This document shows positions 33,561 to 43,523 of a DNA stretch of 64,000 nucleotides, in pieces. The first letter of the stretch is position 1. Each line of letters opens with the position of its first letter. The position numbers and the translations under genes are program-made. Location of the stretch: the NCBI RefSeq assembly GCF_000227115.2, contig NC_016484.1:496001-560000 (forward strand), written 5' to 3'. A model generated the notes under the pieces. The model was not told the DNA's origin. It did no database searches and was given only the letters and a program-made list of their open reading frames with translations. Origin of the DNA: Naumovozyma dairenensis CBS 421. Lineage: Eukaryota; Ascomycota; Saccharomycetes; Saccharomycetales; Saccharomycetaceae.

Positions 33561-34559
33561 ATGAGTACTGGGAAGAGGAAATTAAGTAATAAATCTTTGA
33601 GATTGTTACCACCTTTAGAGAAATCTGTCATACCTGGATTCTTTCAAGATCAAGAGGTATTAATTAATGATTTATCGTTACTTAATGAACTTGATAGAAA
33701 ACTTGATTTAAGTTATGAATATATTAATCGTACTAATGCGGAAGGTAATGATGAAGATGAAAGTGAGAATGTGAATCGGTTAGATTTGACTCCATTGGAA
33801 AGGTTAATTGAAACAAGACATCTTTTTTTCATTGCTTTACAATTTTATTATATTAATATGGAGAGTGAGAATGGGAATAAAAAAATTGGTATTAATGAAA
33901 TTTCTAAATTGTTTGGTGGATTACCATTAGATAGATTAAATAAATTTATTAATAACAAAGGTGAAACATGGGAATTTACTGATGATGAAATTGAATTTCT
34001 ACAAATGATCTATGAAGAAGATGCTGAATATGAATACGGTGATGATGATCCAAACGGTAGTGGTGTAGTGATGAAAGATTTTATTGAGTTGTGTTTAGAA
34101 AGATTTAGAATGCCGGATTATATAACAACGATTTTTAAAAGAAGAATAAGGATTGCTGAAAGAAAGAATGAAGATTTGAAAAGCTCACTATTGAATGCAG
34201 CATTACAATATGGAATTGAAAAGGAGAAATTAAAAGGTAAAGAAAGTTACGAAGAATATCTTAACGGTGGTGATGATGATGACAATGAAAACATTCTTAT
34301 TGGTTTAGGTATTGGTCTTGAAAACGTTCCATCTAAAATCATAATAAAATTATCGAATGATTTCCGGAATCAAATTATACATGAATTAAAAATAACTAAA
34401 GCATTCAGAATAACTAAAGTGGAAGCGAAGAAGATTGGTAGAAGAATGGGTTTAAGAGTAGCTGCAAATGGTAGAGTCATAAATATGATATGGGGTGATT
34501 CACCATTTTTTGGAGGTGATACCAATGGAGGGTTTAAGAAGTATTTCTTCGCAAGATAG
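33561..34559 (+). CDS. Unrecognised conserved-looking 332-residue protein
   Basis: The ATG at 33561 is preferred; the frame runs 18 codons further back only to a TTG after stops. The protein is acidic and helical, without a signal peptide, transmembrane segment or clear mitochondrial presequence. Noticeable segments are LTPLERLIETRHLFFIALQF, an acidic patch (about residues 150-170, YEEDAEYEYGDDD), a Lys-rich helix (KRRIRIAERKNEDLKSS), and a C-terminus rich in Gly and basic residues (KKIGRRMGLRVAANGRV, then GDSPFFGG). I do not recognise the family. It is convergent with PPQ1 across about 1 kb. In S. cerevisiae CBC2 lies between CUP9 and PPQ1, but this has no RRM and is not CBC2. Length and codon pattern argue for a real gene. 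Confidence 0.8.
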   Translation: MSTGKRKLSNKSLRLLPPLEKSVIPGFFQDQEVLINDLSLLNELDRKLDLSYEYINRTNAEGNDEDESENVNRLDLTPLERLIETRHLFFIALQFYYINMESENGNKKIGINEISKLFGGLPLDRLNKFINNKGETWEFTDDEIEFLQMIYEEDAEYEYGDDDPNGSGVVMKDFIELCLERFRMPDYITTIFKRRIRIAERKNEDLKSSLLNAALQYGIEKEKLKGKESYEEYLNGGDDDDNENILIGLGIGLENVPSKIIIKLSNDFRNQIIHELKITKAFRITKVEAKKIGRRMGLRVAANGRVINMIWGDSPFFGGDTNGGFKKYFFAR

Positions 34560-35567
34560 TTATATCATCAAAACTTTACGAAACTAACATTCCTACATAC
34601 AGTACTCTGAACTGAGAACGTACATCTAAAGAAAAAAAAATGCCCAGTACATTTTTGGGCGAACTATTCGCTAGAGAGCATGACAGAGCTCTTTGAGAAT
34701 ACTCTATTTTCTACGGCATTTCCGTGCATATAAATTGATGTATATCAGACCAATAGTTGTATACATGCATTAAAAAAGTGATTTTTTGGCTTGTACTCTA
34801 GGAATACTTATTCAAATACTAATGAAATATACATTTAGTATAAATATATTCTCTATAAAATGAATAATTGGTCGAAAGTGAACCCTATCAATAACAAGAA
34901 GTACATAACTGTATCTCGCTAATATTACACCATGTAGCCCGCAATTAAGTGGTGAATTACAGGTGCATTTATCCTTCCCAGAGTCTATTCAGAACTCTGT
35001 TGGTTCAAGAAGAGATAGTTCCATTTTGTTTCTAATATGTTCCTAATTCCAGTTTAGTGACTAGTGGATGCGAATGCAAAAGGAATTGGGTAGATAGAGA
35101 ACGACTTCATTTCCCGTCTGTTTCTGATCTGTTTCTGCCCGCAGAGGTTTCCAATGAACAACAAATTTAACACCAATAGGGGCGGAAAAGGAGTGTGAAC
35201 CACTGAACATCTTTAAAGAAAAAGGAGGGGTAACCCGGAGAGCATATTTTTTGGTCATATTTCGTTCGACCAAGCTCAATACAAAGTGACCGCATTTGTG
35301 TCCCGGATTGATGGGCAAGCTCGCTCGCTGACTGGCAATAAGATCGTTCGTTCGATTAATGAGAAATTGAATGAATATTAAGTAAGAAAAAGAAGTAGAA
35401 AAGGAAAGCAAAGTAATTATGATTATTTTTAATTTAACGTTATATATATATGTGTGCGTACGTATAGAGATATGTAGATAAAAAAATAAAGAAAACATGG
35501 GAAGATAAATATATGAGCTAGAATGAAAAAATTAGGTAAAAGACGGAACACGTTAATAATCGATAGC
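34560..35567. other. Convergent intergenic region
   Basis: This is about 1 kb between the unknown gene and the PPQ1 stop. A GC-richer stretch (35090-35340) contains GGTAACCCGG and repeated TCGTTCG/GCTCGCTCGC. A 145-codon minus-strand frame (35061-35498) crosses it; its composition (hydrophobic AT-derived N-terminus, no domain) does not convince me. Confidence 0.4.
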
Positions 35568-37370
35568 TTATTTTCTCCTTCTTGAAGAAGAAGAAGATGT
35601 CTTCGGAGGATATGATTGTGGTTTTAATAATTCAAAACTACACATTAATCCCGTAGTGACGCTCATTACAGCCCCCCAATTTTGAAATTCTCCACAATAA
35701 TTTGGAGCTGAAAATATAGTGACTAATTTTTTCTTGGCAAAGAATTCATAACCATCTTCTACGACCATATGACCTCTAATTATTAAATCGAAATTGAAAT
35801 TCTTAATAAATTCCAAGACATTTTTCTTGGAGAAAGTGAATGAAACACCACGATCATTCTTAGACCATGAATTAATCGTTGGATTTGGATCACTCCAAAG
35901 TAAATCAGTAATTAACCCTTTATCAGGGATATCAGTAGGTCTTTGAATGGATTCTATTTGTTTTAATTGAAATAAATCAGGTGATATACCACCATGAACA
36001 CAAAATATTTTATCATTAATTATTGCAGCTAATGGTAATGAATTAAATGTATCCATGAATGATTTCCAAATTTTAGAGTTTTTCCTTCTTTTACATTCAT
36101 CATAAAATCCATAAATCTTAGTAATATTTGGTGATTCATGATTACCTCTTAACATGAAAAAATTATTTGGATATTTAATCTTGAATGATAATAATAATAA
36201 GATTGTTTCTAATGATTGTTTACCACGATCCACATAATCACCTAAGAAAAGATAATTCGTTTGTGATGGTAATCCAGATAATTTTAAAATTCTTAACAAA
36301 TCATTAAATTGACCATGAATATCTCCGACAATTTTAATTGGAGCTTGTAATTTTAAAAGAGTTGGTTGATTCATAAAGATTTCTCTTGCATGATTACAAA
36401 TCAATTGAATTTCCCATGTATGGAATGGGAAATTCTGATAATCAATCTTCTTTTTGCTACTACTACTACTAATAGTGCTACTTTTCTTCTTACTGGTACT
36501 TGTAGTTGTAGTATTATTGATACCTAATTTCAATAATTTTTCAATGACATGATCTATATTTAAAGATTCTGTTGAAGAAGGGTCATGAGGATATCTTTTC
36601 AAAATGATTGACTTATCTTGTTTCTTATTTGAAGAAGAAATAGAAGAAATATTATTCTTGGTGGTGATGGCAGTCGGAGCAGATGTAGAATGATGATTAT
36701 TACTGTTATATTTATTAGTACTGAGACGAACTAATGGATTTCTCTTGTTTGAAAGTAATGGTGAAGAAGAAGATAAATGGGAAGAATTTAATAATAATGA
36801 AGTCGAAAAAGAGGAGGCAGAAGATAAAGCTAAATCCATATCATTATATGAGGAAGATGAAGATGAATAATAATTATCATAAGATGAGAAGGAATCTGAA
36901 GATGAAGATGAAGTGGATGAAGAAGTTGGGATTCCTTGTGGAGTGGAAATGATATGATCATTTGATATAGCAGTAGTTGATCTTTTCTTTAAGTTTTGGA
37001 TTGGCTTTGGAGCAAGAATTAGTTTCTGTTGTAATTTATCATTCTCATTATCATTATTAGTATCTTCATTTCTATGTCTATGTTTACTGTTATTCTTATC
37101 ATCATTGTTTATCTTATTAGAATGAATATTGTTAATAATGTTTTTATTTATTATTGATTTTGTCGTATCGTCATGATGCGTATTATTTTGTATTTGATAG
37201 TAGGAGTAAAGCCTACTATCATCTGGTTCATTAGGTTCATTAGAGTTAAGGTCATCTGAAAGTTGTTGAGGTGAAGATTGGTTTGTATTTGAATCAGTTG
37301 AGCTTGAATTATTAAGATTTGAAATCTGAAAATTATGATTTGAATGTGACGGGCTTCTTCTTCTTCGCAT
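35568..37370 (-). CDS. PPQ1: PPQ1-like type 1-related Ser/Thr protein phosphatase
   Basis: This protein has 600 residues; S. cerevisiae Ppq1 has 549. The N-terminal half (about 1-300) is Ser/Asn-rich and disordered. The C-terminal half is a PPP-family catalytic domain with GDIHGQ (about residue 343), GDYVDRG, RGNHES and VHGGIS metal-site motifs, and [17 protein letters not shown] near the end. Ppq1 affects translation fidelity and mating-pathway signalling in S. cerevisiae. The catalytic domain departs from Glc7 and Ppz1/2 (for example [16 protein letters not shown]), which favours PPQ1. The neighbouring CUP9-type gene and TCO89 also match the YPL177-YPL180 block. PPZ-type is the alternative. 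Confidence 0.85.
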   Translation of the reverse strand: MRRRRSPSHSNHNFQISNLNNSSSTDSNTNQSSPQQLSDDLNSNEPNEPDDSRLYSYYQIQNNTHHDDTTKSIINKNIINNIHSNKINNDDKNNSKHRHRNEDTNNDNENDKLQQKLILAPKPIQNLKKRSTTAISNDHIISTPQGIPTSSSTSSSSSDSFSSYDNYYSSSSSSYNDMDLALSSASSFSTSLLLNSSHLSSSSPLLSNKRNPLVRLSTNKYNSNNHHSTSAPTAITTKNNISSISSSNKKQDKSIILKRYPHDPSSTESLNIDHVIEKLLKLGINNTTTTSTSKKKSSTISSSSSKKKIDYQNFPFHTWEIQLICNHAREIFMNQPTLLKLQAPIKIVGDIHGQFNDLLRILKLSGLPSQTNYLFLGDYVDRGKQSLETILLLLSFKIKYPNNFFMLRGNHESPNITKIYGFYDECKRRKNSKIWKSFMDTFNSLPLAAIINDKIFCVHGGISPDLFQLKQIESIQRPTDIPDKGLITDLLWSDPNPTINSWSKNDRGVSFTFSKKNVLEFIKNFNFDLIIRGHMVVEDGYEFFAKKKLVTIFSAPNYCGEFQNWGAVMSVTTGLMCSFELLKPQSYPPKTSSSSSRRRK

Positions 37371-38215
37371 AAGAGTATATTATGTGTGTATCGTCAATGA
37401 ATTTGTAAGGGCGGTTGTGTATTTATTTATAAGATTAATGTTCGGGTATATTGTTTTGTTTTTCTTAATAGAATTCGTTATAGTTTGGGACTGTTTCAAT
37501 TCCTGAATTTTGCCTATATGTAATCAATGAAAAAAGAAGATAGAGAAAGAGTAACTTATACTAGAGTATGCTAATTGACTGATTGAAAGTAGAATAGAGA
37601 GTCTAATGTAATAATGCACCCTTGCTTACAAAGTAACAGACCGTCGAAGAAAGGGTGTATTTCAGATATAATAACTTCCACGTAATCCCACTTTTTCGTC
37701 TCTTTCTTTCTTCCTTCGCAACTTCTTTTCTGTTTTTTTCTTTGCCTCTTTTTCCGAATGTTCGGAATTTTTGGGTTTTCGCTTTTCGGCTTGTTGAATT
37801 AGAAGAATCGGTCGTTACCCGCAGGCGGGAAACCTTTTTCATATCACGTGACTCAAAGCTATCTGTCTCTCCAAAATGTGTTTCCAGCACCTGCCTGGAT
37901 TATATTTATCTCCGTCATGTGGCGGTCACGTGGTGGATACTTTACATTTTTGTGTCGTCTTGCATGTCAGCAAGTGTCTCTCACCATCTAGAATACAACT
38001 GCCAGTGATGAGACATTTATCTGTCTGGATTAGCAGGCCTCTGTTAACTTCATTTTTTATTTCTTGGGTTCCAGCTGGTCTTTATCATCACAAACTTACA
38101 TATTTCATGAGTGTAACACAACACAATTCATATAAAAAGATATCATTCATTAAAAAATAGTTATATAATACATTGGTCTGTCTAAATTTTATTGAAATTT
38201 CCCTCTTTTCGTCAC
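37371..38215. other. PPQ1 upstream region with Reb1/Cbf1/Gcn4 sites
   Basis: This is about 845 bases between PPQ1 and the 3' end of the next minus-strand gene. The regulatory cluster is listed separately. Overlapping short frames on both strands are not credible as genes. Confidence 0.45.
37815..37932. promoter_or_regulatory. Cluster of Reb1, Cbf1 and Gcn4 motifs
   Basis: TTACCCG (Reb1, 37815-37821), ATCACGTG (Cbf1, 37843-37850) overlapping TGACTCA (Gcn4, 37849-37855), and GTCACGTG (Cbf1, 37925-37932) lie within 120 bases. The nearest start they could serve is PPQ1, about 450 bases away, unless an unannotated transcript begins here. Confidence 0.5.
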
Positions 38216-38701
38216 CTATATCACATCATATGCAGGTACACCCTGGAAGTACCCAATTAATATTATTTTGAATTCATTCAATTCATTATTATTAGATGCC
38301 TGAGAAGAAGTGTAACCACGTATATCGTTTTGTATTGTACATATAATTGACTGCTGATGGGAAATAAAACTGTTATGAGGAACAGAAATTGCATTTCTCC
38401 TTCCCCTCCCACTATTTCTACTAAAAGCAGGGTATATGTGAGAGGGGATAGGAGAAAACGAAATAAAATTAATAGAACTGTTAGTATCGAGTGAACTAAC
38501 TGTAATTTCAGATTCAACTAGTGTTGAGGTTGCGGAAACACAAGTGGTGGTACTTGCAGGAGTTGATTCGATGAAATCTTCTCCAATATTTGGTAGTTCC
38601 CATGTAATGGGAACGCTAGAATAATCCGTTGTGTTATTCATCATAGAACGTGGGAAAATATTATCATTGGTACCATTGGTATAATTCACATCGAGAGTCA
38701 T
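38216..38701 (-). CDS. Small protein of unknown function, paralogue A of a divergent pair
   Basis: This protein has 161 residues from the ATG at 38699-38701. It is clearly related to the plus-strand gene at 39857. Both have an N-terminal block (NNTTDYSSVPITWELPN here), a middle Ser/Thr-rich part with TTCVSATS, a basic block RRNAISVP and a C-terminal block IGYFQGVPAYDVI. There is no signal peptide or membrane segment. I do not recognise the family in S. cerevisiae. Conserved blocks separated by variable low-complexity sequence suggest a disordered protein with short binding motifs. The two genes point away from each other across about 1.15 kb. Confidence 0.8.
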   Translation of the reverse strand: MTLDVNYTNGTNDNIFPRSMMNNTTDYSSVPITWELPNIGEDFIESTPASTTTCVSATSTLVESEITVSSLDTNSSINFISFSPIPSHIYPAFSRNSGRGRRNAISVPHNSFISHQQSIICTIQNDIRGYTSSQASNNNELNEFKIILIGYFQGVPAYDVI

Positions 38702-39856
38702 TTTTTGGAAAAATAGCAAAGAATATTAGTTTTATTATCTAAATATGGTTTCTTCTTTTTTATTTGTTATTGTACCAAACAATACAAGAAAAATGAAGAA
38801 GGCAGAAAAAGAGAAGAGAAAAATATAAAAATGTCTAAGAATGAAATACTCCCTGCCCTTATGTATCTCGTTTTCTCCCGGAATTATAATTATCTACTTA
38901 ATGGATTTCAAGAAACATTTCATATTTGAGAATTTTTACAAAAGAGAAAAAGCGAAATGTAAGGATTAATCGTTGATGTTGAGGTTTTTGGTACCGTTCC
39001 AAAGTTGTTGTCTATTTAAAGAATGCATTGTCTCTTGGAAGAAAACGGTATCGCAACCCATTAAAAGACTTTTCCAGAAACCGCCACAAGGAAAATTAGA
39101 TTCTAGACTCTGGTTACTTGATTAAGGAAAAGATGCCCTAGATTACAGCAGGACCATCAATTACGTAAAAACTGGTCTTTATGTCTTCTCTAACCCTATC
39201 CTAGCTATTCATGAAAGATACATGTAGCCCAAAGATTCTGGTGAAACCTTCTTTTTGTGGCAGGTTTTAGACAATACTTCCACAATGGTGGTATTTTGAG
39301 ATTTTGAGAAAGTTTTACGTGCTTTGCACTGAGTATTAAAGAAAGAAATTTGAGGTTTCCGCCCAACCGGAGCGGCGCTTCATGCCTGGCCGGAGTTTTG
39401 GGGCGGTGGTGGCGTTTTAAACTATGGAGTCCCTTCCCCGCCCCACGAAAAGTGACACGAATTCTTTACATTAGGCGTATGTTTCTTTTCTTCACATATA
39501 CAGTAGTCTTCCCTGTAAAACCCAACAAATAGTTTCCCTTGGTTTCAAAGAAACTGGGTCAATCCTTACATTTTGTTTTTACGATTGTACAATACTAAGT
39601 TAAATGAAGAAAAATATCAATGAAATAAATAGGGTAACAAAATTTAGAAAACGGTACAAACGGGTTAAAATTTTTTAAGGTATATAAATGCATGAGATAT
39701 CCGACTTTTAAACATTCCTTCTTTCTTTCTTTCTTTCTATTTTTTTTTTTATCATTTCACAATTCTCACATATATATTGCGTTTCTTGCTAAATAATATT
39801 ATAATAACACAATATAATATTGACATACACCCCTTTTCATTTTTTGTTATTTCAAT
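38702..39856. other. Shared divergent promoter of the small-protein pair
   Basis: This is about 1.15 kb. A GC-rich block at 39357-39447 stands out (two CCGGAG copies, GGGGCGG, CCCCGCCCC). A TATA box TATATAAA lies at 39681-39688, and a CTTT repeat at about 39718-39738. A short plus-strand frame over the GC block is not a gene. Confidence 0.5.
39357..39447. promoter_or_regulatory. GC-rich element between the divergent paralogues
   Basis: This block is far richer in G+C than its flanks. It holds CCGGAG twice, TTTTGGGGCGGTGGTGG, and CCTTCCCCGCCCC, whose complement contains GCGGGG, matching the Mig1 core SYGGGG. CGG-type zinc-cluster sites and C2H2 zinc-finger sites are both possible. It may control both genes of the pair. 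Confidence 0.4.
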
Positions 39857-40303
39857 ATGCTATTCAATAATAATAATAGTAATATCATTCCACGTTCTAT
39901 TTTGAATAATAACACTATTGATTATTCAAACGTGCCCATTACATGGGAACAACCTAATCGAGCCACTTTTATTAATTCTGCACTCTCTAGTGCAACCACC
40001 TGTGTGTCTGATACAGGCTCATTAGACTTTTCTAACTTCATTAATGATTCTACTTCCAATCCACGATCTCCAGTCTTTTCTATTTCTAGCAGTACGCCCT
40101 TTAGCAATTATGGGATATTAAGAAGAAGAAACGCGATTTCTATTGCTCGTGGTGCAATAAATCCGTATCGTGAATCAATTACTGCCATTTTACCAAATAA
40201 TGTAGAAGATGACTATGTCTCTTCTGCTAAAGAAGAGGCTGAAGAACTAGGTATATCATTCATTGGATATTTTCAAGGTGTACCTTACTATGGTATACTT
40301 TGA
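39857..40303 (+). CDS. Small protein of unknown function, paralogue B of a divergent pair
   Basis: This 148-residue protein is the counterpart of the minus-strand gene at 38216-38701. Shared blocks are NNTIDYSNVPITWEQPN near the N-terminus, TTCVSDTGS in the middle, RRRNAISIA, and a C-terminal FIGYFQGVPYYGIL. Spacing between blocks differs, so the duplication is old or the linkers evolve fast. A TATA box lies about 170 bases upstream, suggesting regulated, possibly stress-linked expression. The function is unknown. A short acidic helix (AKEEAEELG) precedes the C-terminal motif. Confidence 0.8.
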   Translation: MLFNNNNSNIIPRSILNNNTIDYSNVPITWEQPNRATFINSALSSATTCVSDTGSLDFSNFINDSTSNPRSPVFSISSSTPFSNYGILRRRNAISIARGAINPYRESITAILPNNVEDDYVSSAKEEAEELGISFIGYFQGVPYYGIL

Positions 40304-41274
40304 AAAATCAATGGAGGTGTATGGGGGTTGGGCTCTACTGACCGAAGATAATAAAGGAACGAATTTTCTTTTAATGCCTTATTTCAAAAAAAAGTGCCAC
40401 AAAAGGGAAACTGTGGGAAACTGTTCAAATTCTCCATGGTAATTTTGCAATAATGGTAATTCTGGAAGATAAGACGATGGACTTCCTAAATAATATTAAG
40501 TATTTTTATAGGGTATAGATACAGCATGAATAAACATTCTTTTTCTTTTGGGTTTCCTTAGATTTCAACGTCGATGATCACGGTGCACTTTATAACTGAA
40601 TGGGTAGCTAACATGCTTACACTAAGTCTTTTTTGAAAAGAGGTGCAATGGAAAAAAATAAAACATGATAGAATATTATTTTGTAAGTGATAATTATATC
40701 TATATAATATAGTGTGGGTATTAATATACATTGTATACTTTTAAAGTTTGTTTCCTTTCTTTGATTAATTTTCCTTTCACCTCTCACATGAACCAGCCAG
40801 GAGGGGAAACGATACGCTTCCAATTCGTTGATGTTGGATTTTTTGGTTGCCGTTTCAATGTCGTTGTCTAAGTAACAAATGCAGGCTTGTTCAAACGTAC
40901 ATATGTGTGACGTCTTTTTTTCTCTTTATTTATATATATATATAAGGGAAACTATGAGGAAACCGTTCGAAACTCAAGCTTCGACGTACCGACAGTAAAA
41001 GCTTTCCAGAAGACTGCATAATACCGATTCTGTATGTATTCATTATCCTCTATGTATGAAAACTACATATTTTTAATTAATCTCTTTGGGGTTATTGCCT
41101 AATTTTAATACTGTTCATGAAAAGAAGAACACCTCTAAAATCTAGCCCGTGTGCCAGTTAGTTATATTAGGAACTACATTGAAATATAGTGTCACATACA
41201 TTAATAATATTGATGTTCCATTAAATTAAGATATTTCATTTTTTATTACTTCTTTTTTATTTTAGAATATATCA
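40304..41274. other. Convergent intergenic region before VPS45
   Basis: This is about 970 bases, AT-rich with a (TA)n run near 40930-40943. I see no tRNA, repeat family or gene. Confidence 0.5.
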
Positions 41275-43197
41275 TTATGAAAAGGAATTTAAATAGTCCT
41301 TCGTGGATAAGATGGATGTACCACCCAGTATTATTCTAATCTTACCTTTCATTGTATCATTAAACTGATGAACAAAGCGAGCTTCTTCAAAAGTCGTACC
41401 GCCGACAACAAATACAACAACATCCTGTACAGGTTGATTATTTTTCTTGTTCCTGGCAACATTACCGGAACGTGTAGTTAATGTCTTATATCTTGTTTCA
41501 GAAAGTTGACCCATTGATAAATCACTCAATAAGTGCGATAGTTCTGGTATGTGTTGTAAATAAACATTATCTTCATTTGTATTGTTTGTATTGCCTGCAT
41601 TGCGGTTACGATTCTTTTGCATATTTTTCGCTGATTCCATCTTACTGTTAAATTTCTTTAGAATATCACTTAACAAATCATGCGTCATAGTTGTGTCCTT
41701 GGAGTTGTTATTACTAACATTAGTAATATCACCATTTATATCATTTGATTGTTCCATTTCATTTTCTCTTTTATTAACAAAGTTTATTTGCTTTCTAAAA
41801 TTCTCAAAAATCGATAATTCATCCAAGCTTATACCTTGAGTTTTCAATTTATTAATTATCGCATTTATTCTTGGTTCGTTACTTCCATCATGACAATATC
41901 TCAAATAATATATACAACAAAGTTTAACTTTATAGAAAAAATCAATATCAGGATTAATTAGAATTTTTTCAGTTAATTTTTTATAATCTTCATCGTCATC
42001 TTTAAAGACACTTAAATTTTGTTCAATTTCACTGATATCCCAAATATCCTTAATTTTCAATTGTCTATCTAATTCACTAATAATTGCCATATGTTTAGAA
42101 ACATTACCTGAAATTTTCTTAAATTCTGGGAATTTTTCAATAAATTGTTTAATATCATCAATGGTCTCAATCTTACTATTAGATTTCGTAATCTTCTTAT
42201 AGTCATTAACATATATTTTAATCTTATCACCTAACTCACCAAAATTTAAATACATTGAATCATGATAAAATGGATCTTGCTTACTAGTTAATGTAACTTT
42301 CAAAAGTTCTTTGTCAATATTTGGAACACTAGAAAGATCAACGATATTCCTTTTAATGCCGATATATTCATTAATCATTGATCTATAAGTCCACGGTTGT
42401 AATAATGCAGTCATGGGATCCATCTTTCTATCCAAAATCAACAATATTGGTGGTACATCCATCTTAGGGAAATCAAATAAATTCTTGTCATTTTTATTAA
42501 TTTCATTATTTATTTCATGAGCTAATTTAGAACAAAGTTTACTATGCGAATCAAATTTAATTTCTGGTCTTAATTTTAACGATAATAATACTGATATTAA
42601 ACTATTGGAGCAATTTTTTAAAGAAGTTGGATCCCAAATACTCAAATCATCACCTCTAAATAATTTCCTATTATCATGAAATGATGATCCCAAAGTCATT
42701 TCAAAAGAAAATAAATCCTCATTTAATATCTGATAATCTTGGAAAATTTCTTCTACTTTAACAACAACTTCTAAATTATCAGCTTCAGCTAACCTTTCTA
42801 ATTGTGATTTACTAATTAAATTATTAAAGAAGACATGATATTCCCCATATTTAGGATTATTCAATTCATCAATTAAACATTGAATACTTTCTTCAACAGG
42901 TTTGATATAGACCAAACATTTTAAATGTCTCATAACATCACGATTCTTATTTTCTATCGTGTCAATAAGGAAGATTTCGTTCTTTAATAACTCACTTTGT
43001 GTAGCGCACATGGAAATAGTAGAGATAGTATCTTTATCCAACAATAGCGCCTTAATTCTACTACTAGTATTACCATACATTGCTCCTGCACCAATCATAG
43101 GTGAAGTCATGGTTGTTGTTAACCCTTCATGGCTTGGTTTAATGGTAGAGTTCACTATTCGTTTGATATAAACGTCTGCCACGTCAAATAAGTTCAT
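41275..43197 (-). CDS. VPS45: VPS45, Sec1/Munc18 protein of endosome-Golgi fusion
   Basis: This 640-residue protein (S. cerevisiae Vps45 is 577) belongs to the SM family. It controls SNARE pairing through the syntaxin Tlg2 for vesicle fusion at the trans-Golgi and endosomes. Family segments include the N-terminal MNLFDVADVYIKRIV, the LDRKMDPMTALLQPWTYRSM motif and the C-terminal DVVVFVVGGTTFEEARFVH. The extra length is mainly an Asn/Ser-rich insertion in the last third (about residues 485-545). S. cerevisiae VPS45 is YGL095C. It shares a 326-base divergent promoter with TCO89. Confidence 0.96.
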   Translation of the reverse strand: MNLFDVADVYIKRIVNSTIKPSHEGLTTTMTSPMIGAGAMYGNTSSRIKALLLDKDTISTISMCATQSELLKNEIFLIDTIENKNRDVMRHLKCLVYIKPVEESIQCLIDELNNPKYGEYHVFFNNLISKSQLERLAEADNLEVVVKVEEIFQDYQILNEDLFSFEMTLGSSFHDNRKLFRGDDLSIWDPTSLKNCSNSLISVLLSLKLRPEIKFDSHSKLCSKLAHEINNEINKNDKNLFDFPKMDVPPILLILDRKMDPMTALLQPWTYRSMINEYIGIKRNIVDLSSVPNIDKELLKVTLTSKQDPFYHDSMYLNFGELGDKIKIYVNDYKKITKSNSKIETIDDIKQFIEKFPEFKKISGNVSKHMAIISELDRQLKIKDIWDISEIEQNLSVFKDDDEDYKKLTEKILINPDIDFFYKVKLCCIYYLRYCHDGSNEPRINAIINKLKTQGISLDELSIFENFRKQINFVNKRENEMEQSNDINGDITNVSNNNSKDTTMTHDLLSDILKKFNSKMESAKNMQKNRNRNAGNTNNTNEDNVYLQHIPELSHLLSDLSMGQLSETRYKTLTTRSGNVARNKKNNQPVQDVVVFVVGGTTFEEARFVHQFNDTMKGKIRIILGGTSILSTKDYLNSFS

Positions 43198-43523
43198 CTT
43201 TATTTGGTAAATTAGAATCCTGAGGTAATTATAATGTTTTTAAAAATGTAACACACCAGCTATATCCTTCCTGGCTGTTCCTTCCTTGATCACGTAAGTT
43301 AATATATAACATACGTATCAAGCAGAAGCACCAGCACGTTAGTTTATATATCGCGATGTCAACGATAAATATTATATAGACAGTTAACTCGAATACAACT
43401 TTTAAGGCTATATATGATAAGGAATCAAAAGAAGAAGGAAACATAAAGCAGAAAGGCTTATCTGACAGGATTTTGTCGACCACCATACCAAATTACCAGC
43501 TATATATCAACATATAAAAAATA
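43198..43523. other. VPS45-TCO89 divergent promoter
   Basis: This AT-rich spacer of 326 bases has no distinct element beyond short AT tracts. Confidence 0.5.

Noticed and set aside
35061..35498. 145-codon minus-strand frame between PPQ1 and the unknown gene
   Set aside because: Despite its length and an ATG, the composition is that of translated AT-rich spacer, with no domain or conserved-looking pattern and no clear promoter.
37741..37860. Centromere suggested by TTTTTCCGAA near ATCACGTG
   Set aside because: There is no ~80-base, over 90 percent AT CDEII between a CDEI and a CDEIII in the right order; the sites fit ordinary Cbf1 and Reb1 promoter use.
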